From NCBI GenBank assembly GCA_015655165.1, contig JAATFN010000356.1, forward strand, positions 1 to 9,156: 9,156 nucleotides of DNA, given 5' to 3'. Numbering within the stretch: position 1 is the stretch's first letter; every line of letters starts with the position of its first letter. Shown piece after piece: positions 1-5,437 of the stretch. The DNA is from Betaproteobacteria bacterium. GTDB taxonomy: Bacteria; Pseudomonadota; Gammaproteobacteria; Burkholderiales; Burkholderiaceae_D. The position numbers and the translations under genes were made by a program. The notes under the pieces were generated by a model that had not been told where the DNA came from, did no database searches, and saw only the letters and a program-made list of their open reading frames with translations.

Positions 1-90
1 ATTGGTGTAATAGGGCTGGTCGCATGGAGTTTCGACTTATTGATGCGCTGGTTAGAGCAGCATATTGTTCCTTGGAAAGGACGAAGCTAA
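1..90 (+). CDS. ABC transporter permease, NitT/TauT-like, C-terminal end only
   Basis: The first frame is open from base 1 to TAA at 88-90 and gives 29 residues. They read as one hydrophobic segment (IGVIGLVAWSFDLLM) followed by a basic and acidic tail ending HIVPWKGRS. An ending of the form 'LxGLxxDxxLRxLExxxxPWKGR' is typical of inner-membrane permeases of the nitrate/sulfonate/taurine ABC family (BPD_transp_1 fold), where it is the last transmembrane helix plus a short cytoplasmic tail. The substrate cannot be told from this fragment. The rest of the gene, and presumably its ATPase and binding-protein partners, lie upstream of the window. Nothing on the same strand follows closely, so this looks like the last gene of its operon. 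Confidence 0.7.
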   Translation: MGVIGLVAWSFDLLMRWLEQHIVPWKGRS

Positions 91-228
91 CTACCTGTGT
101 AAGCAGGGAGGTAATGGCAAGGGTGCTGAACTTGAATGCCAGTGTGTCGGTCAATGTCAATGTGTTGATGCATGTCATATGCTGACGTTTGCCGGTTACC
201 TGAAACGGGCAAAAGACCTGAGAACACA

Positions 229-264
229 CGCCCTGTATGGACGGGTTTGTTTTATTGTTTTTTC
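229..264 (+). terminator. Possible weak intrinsic terminator
   Basis: CCC(T)GT at 231-236 can pair with ACGGG at 241-245 around the loop ATGG, leaving one bulged T. A T-rich stretch (246-263) follows. It lies about 140 bases after the permease stop and just before the promoter at 266, a sensible place to end the upstream operon. The stem is short and bulged, so the call is tentative. Confidence 0.3.
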
Positions 265-265
265 A

Positions 266-294
266 TAGACAGTTCTTTTATGAATGTGTACAAT
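266..294 (+). promoter_or_regulatory. Sigma-70 promoter of the riboswitch/TMEM165 unit
   Basis: TAGACA at 266-271 (five of six matches to TTGACA) and TACAAT at 289-294 (five of six to TATAAT) are separated by exactly 17 bases. The predicted transcription start is near 301, only a few bases before the first conserved block of the riboswitch. This is what a dedicated leader promoter should look like. Confidence 0.7.
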
Positions 295-302
295 TGCGCT
301 CG

Positions 303-416
303 TCATTGGGGAGTAGCCGCCTTCCGCGTAGAGAAGGGTTTGTGTCAACATACTTGATCGTTCGATCATGGTGCAAACAGTTACAGCTTGGCCAGACCTT
401 TGATTATGCCACCCCG
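303..416 (+). promoter_or_regulatory. yybP-ykoY manganese riboswitch
   Basis: The leader contains the hallmark block GGGGAGTAGCC at 308-318, then GTCAACATACT at 344-354, and GGCCAGACC at 390-398 followed by CCCC at 412-415. GGGG 308-311 pairs with CCCC 412-415 to close the aptamer (P1). An internal hairpin TGATCG/CGATCA (355-360 with 363-368) forms a peripheral arm. These blocks, in this order, are those of the yybP-ykoY family, which binds Mn2+ and switches on Mn-exporter genes such as mntP and TMEM165/UPF0016 proteins. The gene immediately downstream is exactly such a protein, which strengthens the call. Boundaries are approximate because no covariance search was run. Confidence 0.88.
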
Positions 417-480
417 GGAAATGGCCGGGGGTGTGGTGTGATCATTGTTCTTGGTTCGGCCATTGGAGACTCTCAATTGG
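411..480 (+). promoter_or_regulatory. Candidate expression platform between riboswitch and start codon
   Basis: CCCCGG (412-417) can pair with CCGGGG (425-430) around a 7-base loop. This hairpin uses the same CCCC (412-415) as the aptamer's P1 stem, so the two folds exclude each other. No T-tract follows, so it is not an intrinsic terminator. A second small hairpin pairs CCATTG (460-465) with CAATTGG (474-480, one bulged T) and encloses both the GGAG Shine-Dalgarno (465-468) and the TTG start (477-479). Control of translation therefore seems more likely than premature termination, but which hairpin matters is inference. Confidence 0.5.
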
Positions 481-1052
481 AAGCATTTTTCATTTCAACC
501 GGTATCGTTGCATTAGCTGAAATCGGTGATAAAACGCAGTTGCTGGCATTTATTCTGGCTGCGAAATTCCGTAAGCCTATTCCTATCATTCTTGGTGTGC
601 TCGTTGCCACTTTGGTCAATCACGCGTTTGCCGGCGCAGTTGGTACGTGGGTGACATCACTGGTTTCTGCCGAAACCTTACGCTGGATCTTGGGGATTTC
701 CTTTATTGCCATGGCGATTTGGACATTGATCCCCGACAAATTCGACGAAGAAGAGGCCAAATTCAGTCGCTTCGGTGTATTCGGTACCACGCTCATCGCA
801 TTTTTCCTTGCGGAAATGGGTGACAAGACACAAGTAGCTACGATCGCTTTAGCAGCACAATATCAGTCATTTTTTGCTGTTGTTGCAGGTACGACATTCG
901 GCATGATGATCGCAAACGTTCCTGCAGTACTTTTGGGTGACCGTATTGCAAACCGCCTGCCAATCAGGTTGGTACACGGTATTGCAGCATTGATTTTTGC
1001 GGTACTCGGTGTGGCAACATTGCTTGGCGCCGGTAAATCGATCGGACTGTAA
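477..1052 (+). CDS. TMEM165/GDT1 (UPF0016) family membrane protein, probable Mn2+ exporter
   Basis: This is a 191-residue integral membrane protein of the UPF0016/GDT1 family, whose bacterial members (for example MneA of Vibrio cholerae) export Mn2+. It shows the expected internal duplication: EIGDKTQ at residues 15-21 and EMGDKTQ at 113-119, each within a hydrophobic helix, and about six membrane segments. The acidic linker after residue 86 (DKFDEEEAKF) separates the halves. The two E-x-G-D motifs form the cation path. The TTG start at 477 was chosen because it has GGAG eight bases upstream and because family members typically begin M-E-A-F-hydrophobic, matching LEAFFIS here. The open frame extends upstream into the riboswitch, and a GTG at 438 preceded by GGGGG is a possible alternative start adding 13 residues. 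Expression should rise with intracellular Mn2+ through the riboswitch. Confidence 0.9.
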   Translation: MEAFFISTGIVALAEIGDKTQLLAFILAAKFRKPIPIILGVLVATLVNHAFAGAVGTWVTSLVSAETLRWILGISFIAMAIWTLIPDKFDEEEAKFSRFGVFGTTLIAFFLAEMGDKTQVATIALAAQYQSFFAVVAGTTFGMMIANVPAVLLGDRIANRLPIRLVHGIAALIFAVLGVATLLGAGKSIGL

Positions 1053-1065
1053 TGTGATGCAATAT

Positions 1066-1098
1066 AAAAAAGCGGTGTGATGGATATGCCGTTTTTTT
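1066..1098 (+). terminator. Intrinsic terminator of the TMEM165-family gene
   Basis: AAAAAAGCGG (1066-1075) pairs with CCGTTTTTTT (1089-1098) over ten positions, including one G-T wobble, around a 13-base loop. The T-tract forms the 3' arm. It begins 13 bases after the stop codon. Because the 5' arm is an A-tract it could also work on the minus strand. Confidence 0.75.
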
Positions 1099-1101
1099 AT
1101 G

Positions 1102-1137
1102 GCGTATATCTGGCACAACACTGTGCCAGATATACGC
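1102..1137. repeat. Perfect 16-bp inverted repeat with a 4-base loop
   Basis: GCGTATATCTGGCACA (1102-1117) is followed by ACAC (1118-1121) and by its exact reverse complement (1122-1137). Neither strand has a T-tract after the hairpin, so it is not a standard intrinsic terminator. It sits just three bases beyond the terminator at 1066-1098. It could block 3'-exonuclease decay, bind a protein, or be a REP-like palindrome. No second copy was found in the window. Confidence 0.8.
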
Positions 1138-1488
1138 TAGTGTCTGCAATCTTGTTTGGACATGCAATCGAACGTGTGCCATGACGATAATCAAAAATAA
1201 GAAAATACGCATAACTCCTGCTGTGAATAACATAATACGCTGTAGCAGTGTCTGGAAAAGCCTGACAGTCGCTTTTGGAGCACAATGCCTATTCTGTATG
1301 TGGGTACGAGACAGTAAAACAACAATAAAAGACGACTATGCATGTTGTTTGAGTACGAGAACTCATAGCATTCTTTTTGTGTTTATGAAACGGGAATTAA
1401 CACGATCTAATATGTGGTGAATCGTAGAGCATTGTTCTGTTGTTTGTTTTAGGATGTAAAACCCGGTAATTTATAACAACAAAAACTG
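1138..1488. other. Intergenic region with no recognisable gene
   Basis: This AT-rich stretch before amn holds only short open frames. The longest, 1181-1420 on the plus strand, has cysteine-rich, low-similarity content and no Shine-Dalgarno, so I do not call it. Small features are a 6-bp inverted repeat AAAAGC/GCTTTT (1256-1261 with 1271-1276) and a direct repeat AATACGC at 1204-1210 and 1234-1240. A TATAAC at 1472-1477 with TTAGGA 17 bases upstream is a weak promoter candidate for amn. Confidence 0.5.
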
Positions 1489-1510
1489 CTTTGCATGTCA
1501 TAGTGCAAAG
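1489..1510. promoter_or_regulatory. Dyad in the amn leader, possible operator
   Basis: CTTTGCA (1489-1495) and TGCAAAG (1504-1510) form a perfect 7-bp inverted repeat with an 8-base spacer, 16 bases before the amn Shine-Dalgarno. The spacer contains TGTCATA, which resembles half of a PhoB box. E. coli amn is phosphate-starvation regulated. A full direct-repeat Pho box is not visible, so the role (operator or mRNA hairpin) is open. Confidence 0.3.
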
Positions 1511-1542
1511 ACGTACTGACAAGACAGGAGAAGGTGTTGTCG

Positions 1543-3033
1543 ATGAGAAAATATACAGATCCGAAAGCAGCAATCGCGCGGGTGCAAGAAATCTACAATA
1601 GTCATACAGACATGCTGAGAACAGCATTCAGGCAATTTTCCGCAGGACAAGAATTTTCCGGGCGTGTGCGTGCCTGTTATCCATTTGTGCGGATTACTAT
1701 CGAGAATGTCATACATACCGACACACGGCAGTCTTTTGGTTTCGTAGCAGGTCCCGGTACTTACCAGACAACATTTACACGCCCGGAACTGTTTTCCACA
1801 TATTTGGTGAAACAATTCGAATTGCTGCTAAGCAATCATCAGGTGCCGTTGGAAATCGGTATTAGCGATGTACCGATTCCTGTCCATTTTGCCTTTCCCG
1901 AAGGATTACATGTCGAGGATAATCTCGACTCGGATCGTTTACGATTGTTACCCAATTATTTTGATTTGCCGGAGTTGGCAGTCATTGATGACCGTATTGC
2001 CAATGGTACGTATGCCATTGAAGAGGAAGTCAGGCATACCGGTGTCAAACCTTTGGCATTATTTACCGGTCCGCGTATCGATTATTCGTTACATCGCCTG
2101 CGGCATTACACGGCGACATTGCCGGCGCATTTCCAGCGTTACGTGTTGTTTACCAACTACGCATTTTATATCGATGAATTCGTTAAAATGGGGCGTGCAT
2201 TAATGCAGTCAACAACTGACCCGGAGTTGCGTACCTATCGTGAGCAATACACGGCATTTGTCGAACCAGGTAATGTCGTGACATGGAACGAGAACAATAC
2301 GGTGCCGGATGATTTCCAGCAAGGTGTACCGCCCATGCGCCAGCCTCAGATGCCGGCATACCACTTGCAACGTGAGGATGGCACAGGGATTACATTGGTC
2401 AATATTGGTGTGGGCCCTTCAAACGCAAAAACAATTACCGACCATATTGCGGTGTTGCGTCCACATGGCTGGATTATGCTGGGGCACTGTGCAGGTTTGT
2501 CGCCGTCCCAACGGTTAGGTGACTATGTTTTGGCGCATGCCTATGTGCGTGATGACCATATCTTGGATGATGATTTGCCACTGTGGGTGCCTGTGCCGGC
2601 GTTGGCCGAAGTGCAGGTTGCGTTGCAAGATGCGGTAGCCGGTATCACAAAGCTTGAGGGCTATGAGTTGAAGCGGGTGATGAGGACCGGTACGGTGGCA
2701 TCCGTTGCCGACCGCAACTGGGAGTTACTCGATTACAGGATGCCTTTATTACGGTTTATCCAGAGCCGGGCGATTGCACTGGATATGGAAAGTGCAACAG
2801 TCGCTGCGAACGGTTTCAGATTCCGGGTGCCATACGGTACATTACTGTGTGTGTCCGATAAGCCATTGCATGGTGAAATCAAATTACCGGGCATGGCCAA
2901 TCGTTTTTACGAACAGCGTGTCGCGCAACATCTTAAAATCGGCATATTGGCGCTGGAGTTACTGCGTAATAACGGCATGGAAAAGTTGCATAGCCGTAAA
3001 TTACGTAGTTTTGGTGAGCCTGCGTTTCGTTAA
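1543..3033 (+). CDS. amn: AMP nucleosidase
   Basis: This cytoplasmic enzyme hydrolyses AMP to adenine and ribose 5-phosphate (EC 3.2.2.4), adjusting the adenylate pool and feeding purine salvage. The 496-residue product closely follows E. coli Amn (about 484 residues) in architecture. An N-terminal AMP-nucleosidase-specific domain (about 1-190, with the R-L-R-H-Y-T block at 185-190 and VLFTNY near 201-206) leads into a PNP/UDP-phosphorylase-fold catalytic domain (about 265-496). Recognisable blocks there are IGVGPSNAKTI (288-298), LGHCAGL (313-319), DYVLAHAY (327-334), the DMESAT nucleoside-binding motif (414-419) and VSDKPLHGEIKLPG (437-450), whose Asp439 matches the catalytic acid of the superfamily. 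The ending KLHSRKLRSFGEPAFR is characteristic. ATG 1543 was chosen because the purine-rich GGAGAAGG (1527-1534) lies eight bases upstream. GTG 1534 and TTG 1537 are alternatives. The gene is monocistronic and converges on the MFS gene. Confidence 0.96.
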   Translation: MRKYTDPKAAIARVQEIYNSHTDMLRTAFRQFSAGQEFSGRVRACYPFVRITIENVIHTDTRQSFGFVAGPGTYQTTFTRPELFSTYLVKQFELLLSNHQVPLEIGISDVPIPVHFAFPEGLHVEDNLDSDRLRLLPNYFDLPELAVIDDRIANGTYAIEEEVRHTGVKPLALFTGPRIDYSLHRLRHYTATLPAHFQRYVLFTNYAFYIDEFVKMGRALMQSTTDPELRTYREQYTAFVEPGNVVTWNENNTVPDDFQQGVPPMRQPQMPAYHLQREDGTGITLVNIGVGPSNAKTITDHIAVLRPHGWIMLGHCAGLSPSQRLGDYVLAHAYVRDDHILDDDLPLWVPVPALAEVQVALQDAVAGITKLEGYELKRVMRTGTVASVADRNWELLDYRMPLLRFIQSRAIALDMESATVAANGFRFRVPYGTLLCVSDKPLHGEIKLPGMANRFYEQRVAQHLKIGILALELLRNNGMEKLHSRKLRSFGEPAFR

Positions 3034-4230
3034 TTACCGTGTCTGCTGGTGGTGCAGGTGGTCGCGCATAGACAAAGTGGCATAGATGCCGGCGCCAGTA
3101 AGCAAGGCAGCAGCGGCAATACCTAATGCCGGATTAAACGAGCCGGTTAATGTTGCAAAATAAGTGGCAAGTGGCGGACCAATAATCTGGCCGAAGCTGT
3201 ATGTGGTGACCATTAAGGCAATTAAACGACTTCGTTTGGCTGTGCCAAGCCGTCTGGCTTCGCGCATGCCAAAGAGGGTAAGTGCTGTAAAGGGCAGCCC
3301 TAGCAAAATACTGCTAAGAGCAAATCCGGCTTCACTTGGTAGTACGATGCAGCTAATGATTCCTGTAGCTTGCATGACATAACTGGCTACTAATAACAAG
3401 CGTTGGTCATAATGCACCGGAATGCGTGTGGACAGCATTGCGCCGATGGCAGCACACAAACCGAATAATGGCCAGAAAAAATCCAGTAATCTGGAGCCGG
3501 GAATGGTAAGCCGTGCGATGACCGGTAAAAAGGTCGCTGTAATGATGTAACCCAGCCCGGACATACCATAGCTTACTGCTTGCCATAAGGGTTCGTGTTT
3601 TGTGGCTAAGCGGTTGATGGGTTGGGTTGTGGCAGCAGGTTCTTGCACCGGTATGCTCGGGTTGTGATCAAAAATGTGCCAGCAAATGCTGGCCAAAACG
3701 AGTGCTAGCAGACCAAATACAATCCAGCCACTACTTGCGAGCCAGTTGTTATGTATCATGCTGCCGGCGGCTAAACCTGTGATCAGGATGCCGATACCGG
3801 GTCCGCAAAAAATATAACCGGCCATCGCAGGGTGGTTCAATTCGGTGAAACGTTGCAAGAACCAGCTCGTAGTATTGACAAATGCCCATCCTGTTGCCAA
3901 ACCGGCTATGAAACGCAGCCACAGTAACACCCAGATATTGTCTGTGAATGCCATGCTCAGTGTTAAGACGATGGTCAATACGAGACCGCTGCGAATCATT
4001 TTCGTCGGTGGCAAGTGCCATACCATACATAATGCGGCACCGATAAAGTAGCCGATATAGTGCAATGTCGCGATGAGGCCGCCTTCAGACAACGTGATAA
4101 TCCTGTCTTGCAGCATCATCGGCAAAAGCGGTGTGTAGGCAAATCTTCCGATACCCATGATAGTGGCCAAGGTTAATGCACCGGCAAATGCGGTACGCCA
4201 AGCACTTTGCTTCGAAGATGAGGCTGTCAT
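3034..4230 (-). CDS. YbfB/YjiJ-family MFS transporter
   Basis: This 398-residue inner-membrane protein has the roughly 12 hydrophobic segments expected of the major facilitator superfamily. The first helix carries GIGRFAYTPLLP (residues 26-37), the signature of the YbfB/YjiJ (MFS_4) family. A second family block, YGMSGLGYIITATFLPVIAR (221-240), opens the C-terminal half. A hydrophilic linker at about 186-215 (HNPSIPVQEPAATTQP) separates the six-helix bundles, and the basic loop REARRLGTAKRSR (323-335) is probably cytoplasmic. The tail is histidine- and glutamine-rich. Substrates of this family are largely undefined, so none is assigned. The ATG start at 4228-4230 has AGGA a suitable distance upstream on the minus strand. 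Its stop codon directly abuts that of amn, leaving no room for a terminator between the two genes. Confidence 0.9.
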   Translation of the reverse strand: MTASSSKQSAWRTAFAGALTLATIMGIGRFAYTPLLPMMLQDRIITLSEGGLIATLHYIGYFIGAALCMVWHLPPTKMIRSGLVLTIVLTLSMAFTDNIWVLLWLRFIAGLATGWAFVNTTSWFLQRFTELNHPAMAGYIFCGPGIGILITGLAAGSMIHNNWLASSGWIVFGLLALVLASICWHIFDHNPSIPVQEPAATTQPINRLATKHEPLWQAVSYGMSGLGYIITATFLPVIARLTIPGSRLLDFFWPLFGLCAAIGAMLSTRIPVHYDQRLLLVASYVMQATGIISCIVLPSEAGFALSSILLGLPFTALTLFGMREARRLGTAKRSRLIALMVTTYSFGQIIGPPLATYFATLTGSFNPALGIAAAALLTGAGIYATLSMRDHLHHQQTR

Positions 4231-4250
4231 GGGGAGTCCTAATGAGAAGG

Positions 4251-4289
4251 CAGGCTAGATATTAAGCCAAATTATGTACATGTAGCCTG
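4251..4289. promoter_or_regulatory. Inverted repeat in the MFS gene's upstream region
   Basis: CAGGCTA (4251-4257) and TAGCCTG (4283-4289) are exact reverse complements 25 bases apart, about 20-60 bases upstream of the MFS start. A smaller palindrome TACATGTA lies inside. A minus-strand promoter is not clear; TTAAAA and TACATA spaced about 16 bases apart are a weak candidate. An operator for a local regulator is possible, but no regulator gene is adjacent. Confidence 0.25.
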
Positions 4290-4362
4290 ATATGTTTTAA
4301 CGTACGCTGCGTAAAAAATTGTAAATCAAGAGGTATTTGACCTACAGATTTTATATAGTACA

Positions 4363-4433
4363 GATCCCCCCTCCATTCTCACCCCCCTGAGAATGGTATT
4401 CGTCCCTACGGGTTTACCCGTGGGGATTTTTTT
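4363..4433 (+). ncRNA. Probable small RNA with C-rich loop and anti-Shine-Dalgarno segments
   Basis: No plus-strand gene lies upstream, yet a strong plus-strand intrinsic terminator sits here, so an independent transcript of about 70 nt is likely. Its predicted 5' part is C-rich (six C at 4366-4371, then TCC). CCATTCTC (4373-4380) pairs perfectly with GAGAATGG (4389-4396), leaving the loop ACCCCCCT. A short linker (4397-4402) leads to the terminator hairpin. CCCCTCC and the C-rich loop can pair with G-rich ribosome-binding sites, a design known from C-rich-loop sRNAs such as the Neisseria sibling sRNAs. A -10-like TATAGT (4354-4359) would place the start near 4365, but its -35 is poor. TTGACC (4337-4342) with TACAGA (4359-4364) is an alternative giving a start near 4371. 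Function is inferred, not shown. Confidence 0.6.
4403..4433 (+). terminator. Strong intrinsic terminator of the small RNA
   Basis: TCCCTACGGG (4403-4412) pairs along its full length with CCCGTGGGGA (4417-4426), with one T-G wobble, around the loop TTTA. Seven T follow at 4427-4433. The T-tract exists only on the plus strand, so the terminator serves plus-strand transcription and cannot belong to the minus-strand MFS gene. Confidence 0.88.
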
Positions 4434-4612
4434 GTCTTTAGACAGTCGGCGGTGAGCGCTATCGGATGTGATTCTTTTTCATGTGACTTGTGCACGTGTG
4501 GCATATTTCATGCAAAATGGGTGTTCTGTTTTATTTCCATATGAAAGAATGTACTTTCGAACGCGTGATTTTAGCGTTTGTTCATTCGCATACACTTTGA
4601 TTTACATCCATA

Positions 4613-5305
4613 ATGGCACGTTTACCCCGTCTCGTGATACCGAATTTGCCGCACTATGTGAGTCAGTATGGCAACAACAAGCAGGATGTCTTTCTGGAAG
4701 AGGAGGACTATAGTGTGTTTATTGCCTGGCTCAAAGAAGCTTCTATTCGGTTCGATGTATCCGTGCATGCGTATGCGTTGTTGTCCAACCAGATCCGGAT
4801 GCTGTTAACGCCAACAACATCTGACGGGCTGGCACGATTTATGCAATGGATAGGGCGTCACTATGTGCCTTATTTCAATCAAAAGTATGGAAGAAGTGGC
4901 ACATTATGGGAGGGGCGTTACCGTACTTCGGTCGTACAAGCCCCGCAGTACGTGCTGTTATGCAGTTATTATATTGAACATGCTTCATCGGAAACAGGGG
5001 TTGCCCCGGCGATGAATGGACATGTGTGGACTAGTTACTTGCACCATATTGGTGATAGAAGTGACCCATTATTGCGCGTTCATGCTTCATATTGGGGATT
5101 GGGGAACACGCCCTTTGAGCGGGAAATGCAGTATCGTGCGTTGAGTGAAGCAGCATTTGTATCTGAAGAGATGGTTGCAGTCGATGCAGTATTGAAAAAA
5201 GGTGGTGTTCTCGGAACGCAAGCGTTCAAAGAACAACTTGAGAAGCAGTCGGGTCGGAAATTAGGTGGTGGCAGGCGCGGCAGGCCATCGAAAAAAGCAG
5301 CGTAA
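4613..5305 (+). CDS. REP-associated tyrosine transposase-like protein with a degenerate HUH motif
   Basis: The 230-residue product is a full-length member of the Y1-transposase/RAYT group (IS200-like fold, Transposase_17). Family landmarks are the start MARLPRLVIPNLPHYVSQYG, GNNKQ (20-24), GRSGTLWEGRYR (93-104), the tyrosine region CSYYIEH (117-123), WGLGNTPF (161-168), the late GVLG..AF block (198-205), and a basic tail GRRGRPSKK. In active members the strand after HAYALL reads x-N-H-V-H-L-L, where the two histidines bind the catalytic metal. Here it is SNQIRMLL, so H60 and H62 are replaced by Q and R. The candidate catalytic tyrosines Y119/Y120 remain. Single-strand DNA cleavage is therefore doubtful although the frame is intact, which suggests a retained binding role or recent inactivation. 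No clear Shine-Dalgarno precedes ATG 4613, which is chosen because it gives the canonical family N-terminus. Confidence 0.85.
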   Translation: MARLPRLVIPNLPHYVSQYGNNKQDVFLEEEDYSVFIAWLKEASIRFDVSVHAYALLSNQIRMLLTPTTSDGLARFMQWIGRHYVPYFNQKYGRSGTLWEGRYRTSVVQAPQYVLLCSYYIEHASSETGVAPAMNGHVWTSYLHHIGDRSDPLLRVHASYWGLGNTPFEREMQYRALSEAAFVSEEMVAVDAVLKKGGVLGTQAFKEQLEKQSGRKLGGGRRGRPSKKAA

Positions 5306-5332
5306 GGCGCGCATTTTTATTTGGCCATTTTT

Positions 5333-5397
5333 ACTCTGTCCCTCATTTATAAAATTTTTAAAATTAATAATTTTTAATTGACTCTGACCCTATTTAT
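5333..5397. repeat. Pair of CTCTG-CCCT direct repeats flanking an AT-rich hairpin
   Basis: ACTCTGTCCCTCATTTAT (5333-5350) and ACTCTGACCCTATTTAT (5381-5397) match except for one substitution and one missing base. Between them is an almost pure AT stretch that can fold on itself (TTAAAATTA with TAATTTTTAA). From memory, motifs like TTGACTCTGACCC often lie beside IS200-like/RAYT genes, so these may be remnants of the element's recognition sequence. No inverted or upstream copy was found in the window. Confidence 0.5.
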
Positions 5398-5407
5398 TCT
5401 CTTTTAT
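5378..5407 (+). promoter_or_regulatory. Possible gltB promoter overlapping the second repeat
   Basis: TTGACT (5378-5383) resembles a -35 box, with TTTTAT (5402-5407) 18 bases further as a poor -10. It would start transcription near 5414, about 24 bases before the gltB ATG. The -35 lies at the edge of a transposase-associated repeat. The -10 is weak, so the call is tentative. Confidence 0.25.
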
Positions 5408-5437
5408 CGTCGTTTTCTTAAGCAGTGGAGTATCGTG

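Noticed and set aside
65..268. Plus-strand 67-codon open frame after the permease
   Set aside because: It starts inside the permease end in another frame, has an odd Cys/Gln-rich repeat (ECQCVGQCQCVDAC) from the local GTCAAT repetition, and overlaps the promoter.
237..476. N-terminal extension of the TMEM165-family frame by 80 codons
   Set aside because: The stretch runs through the promoter and the riboswitch, has no family similarity, and the conserved protein begins at the TTG at 477.
1256..1276. Hairpin AAAAGC/GCTTTT as a terminator
   Set aside because: The stem is only 6 bp, has no T-tract beyond the arm, and no gene precedes it after the terminator at 1066-1098.
1181..1420. Plus-strand 79-codon open frame in the amn upstream gap
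   Set aside because: No Shine-Dalgarno, no recognisable family and a coding-unlike, cysteine-scattered composition in AT-rich DNA.
4613..5397. A complete insertion sequence around the RAYT-like gene
   Set aside because: No terminal repeats, target-site duplication or upstream copy of the CTCTG repeat could be found, so only the gene and a one-sided repeat pair are supported.
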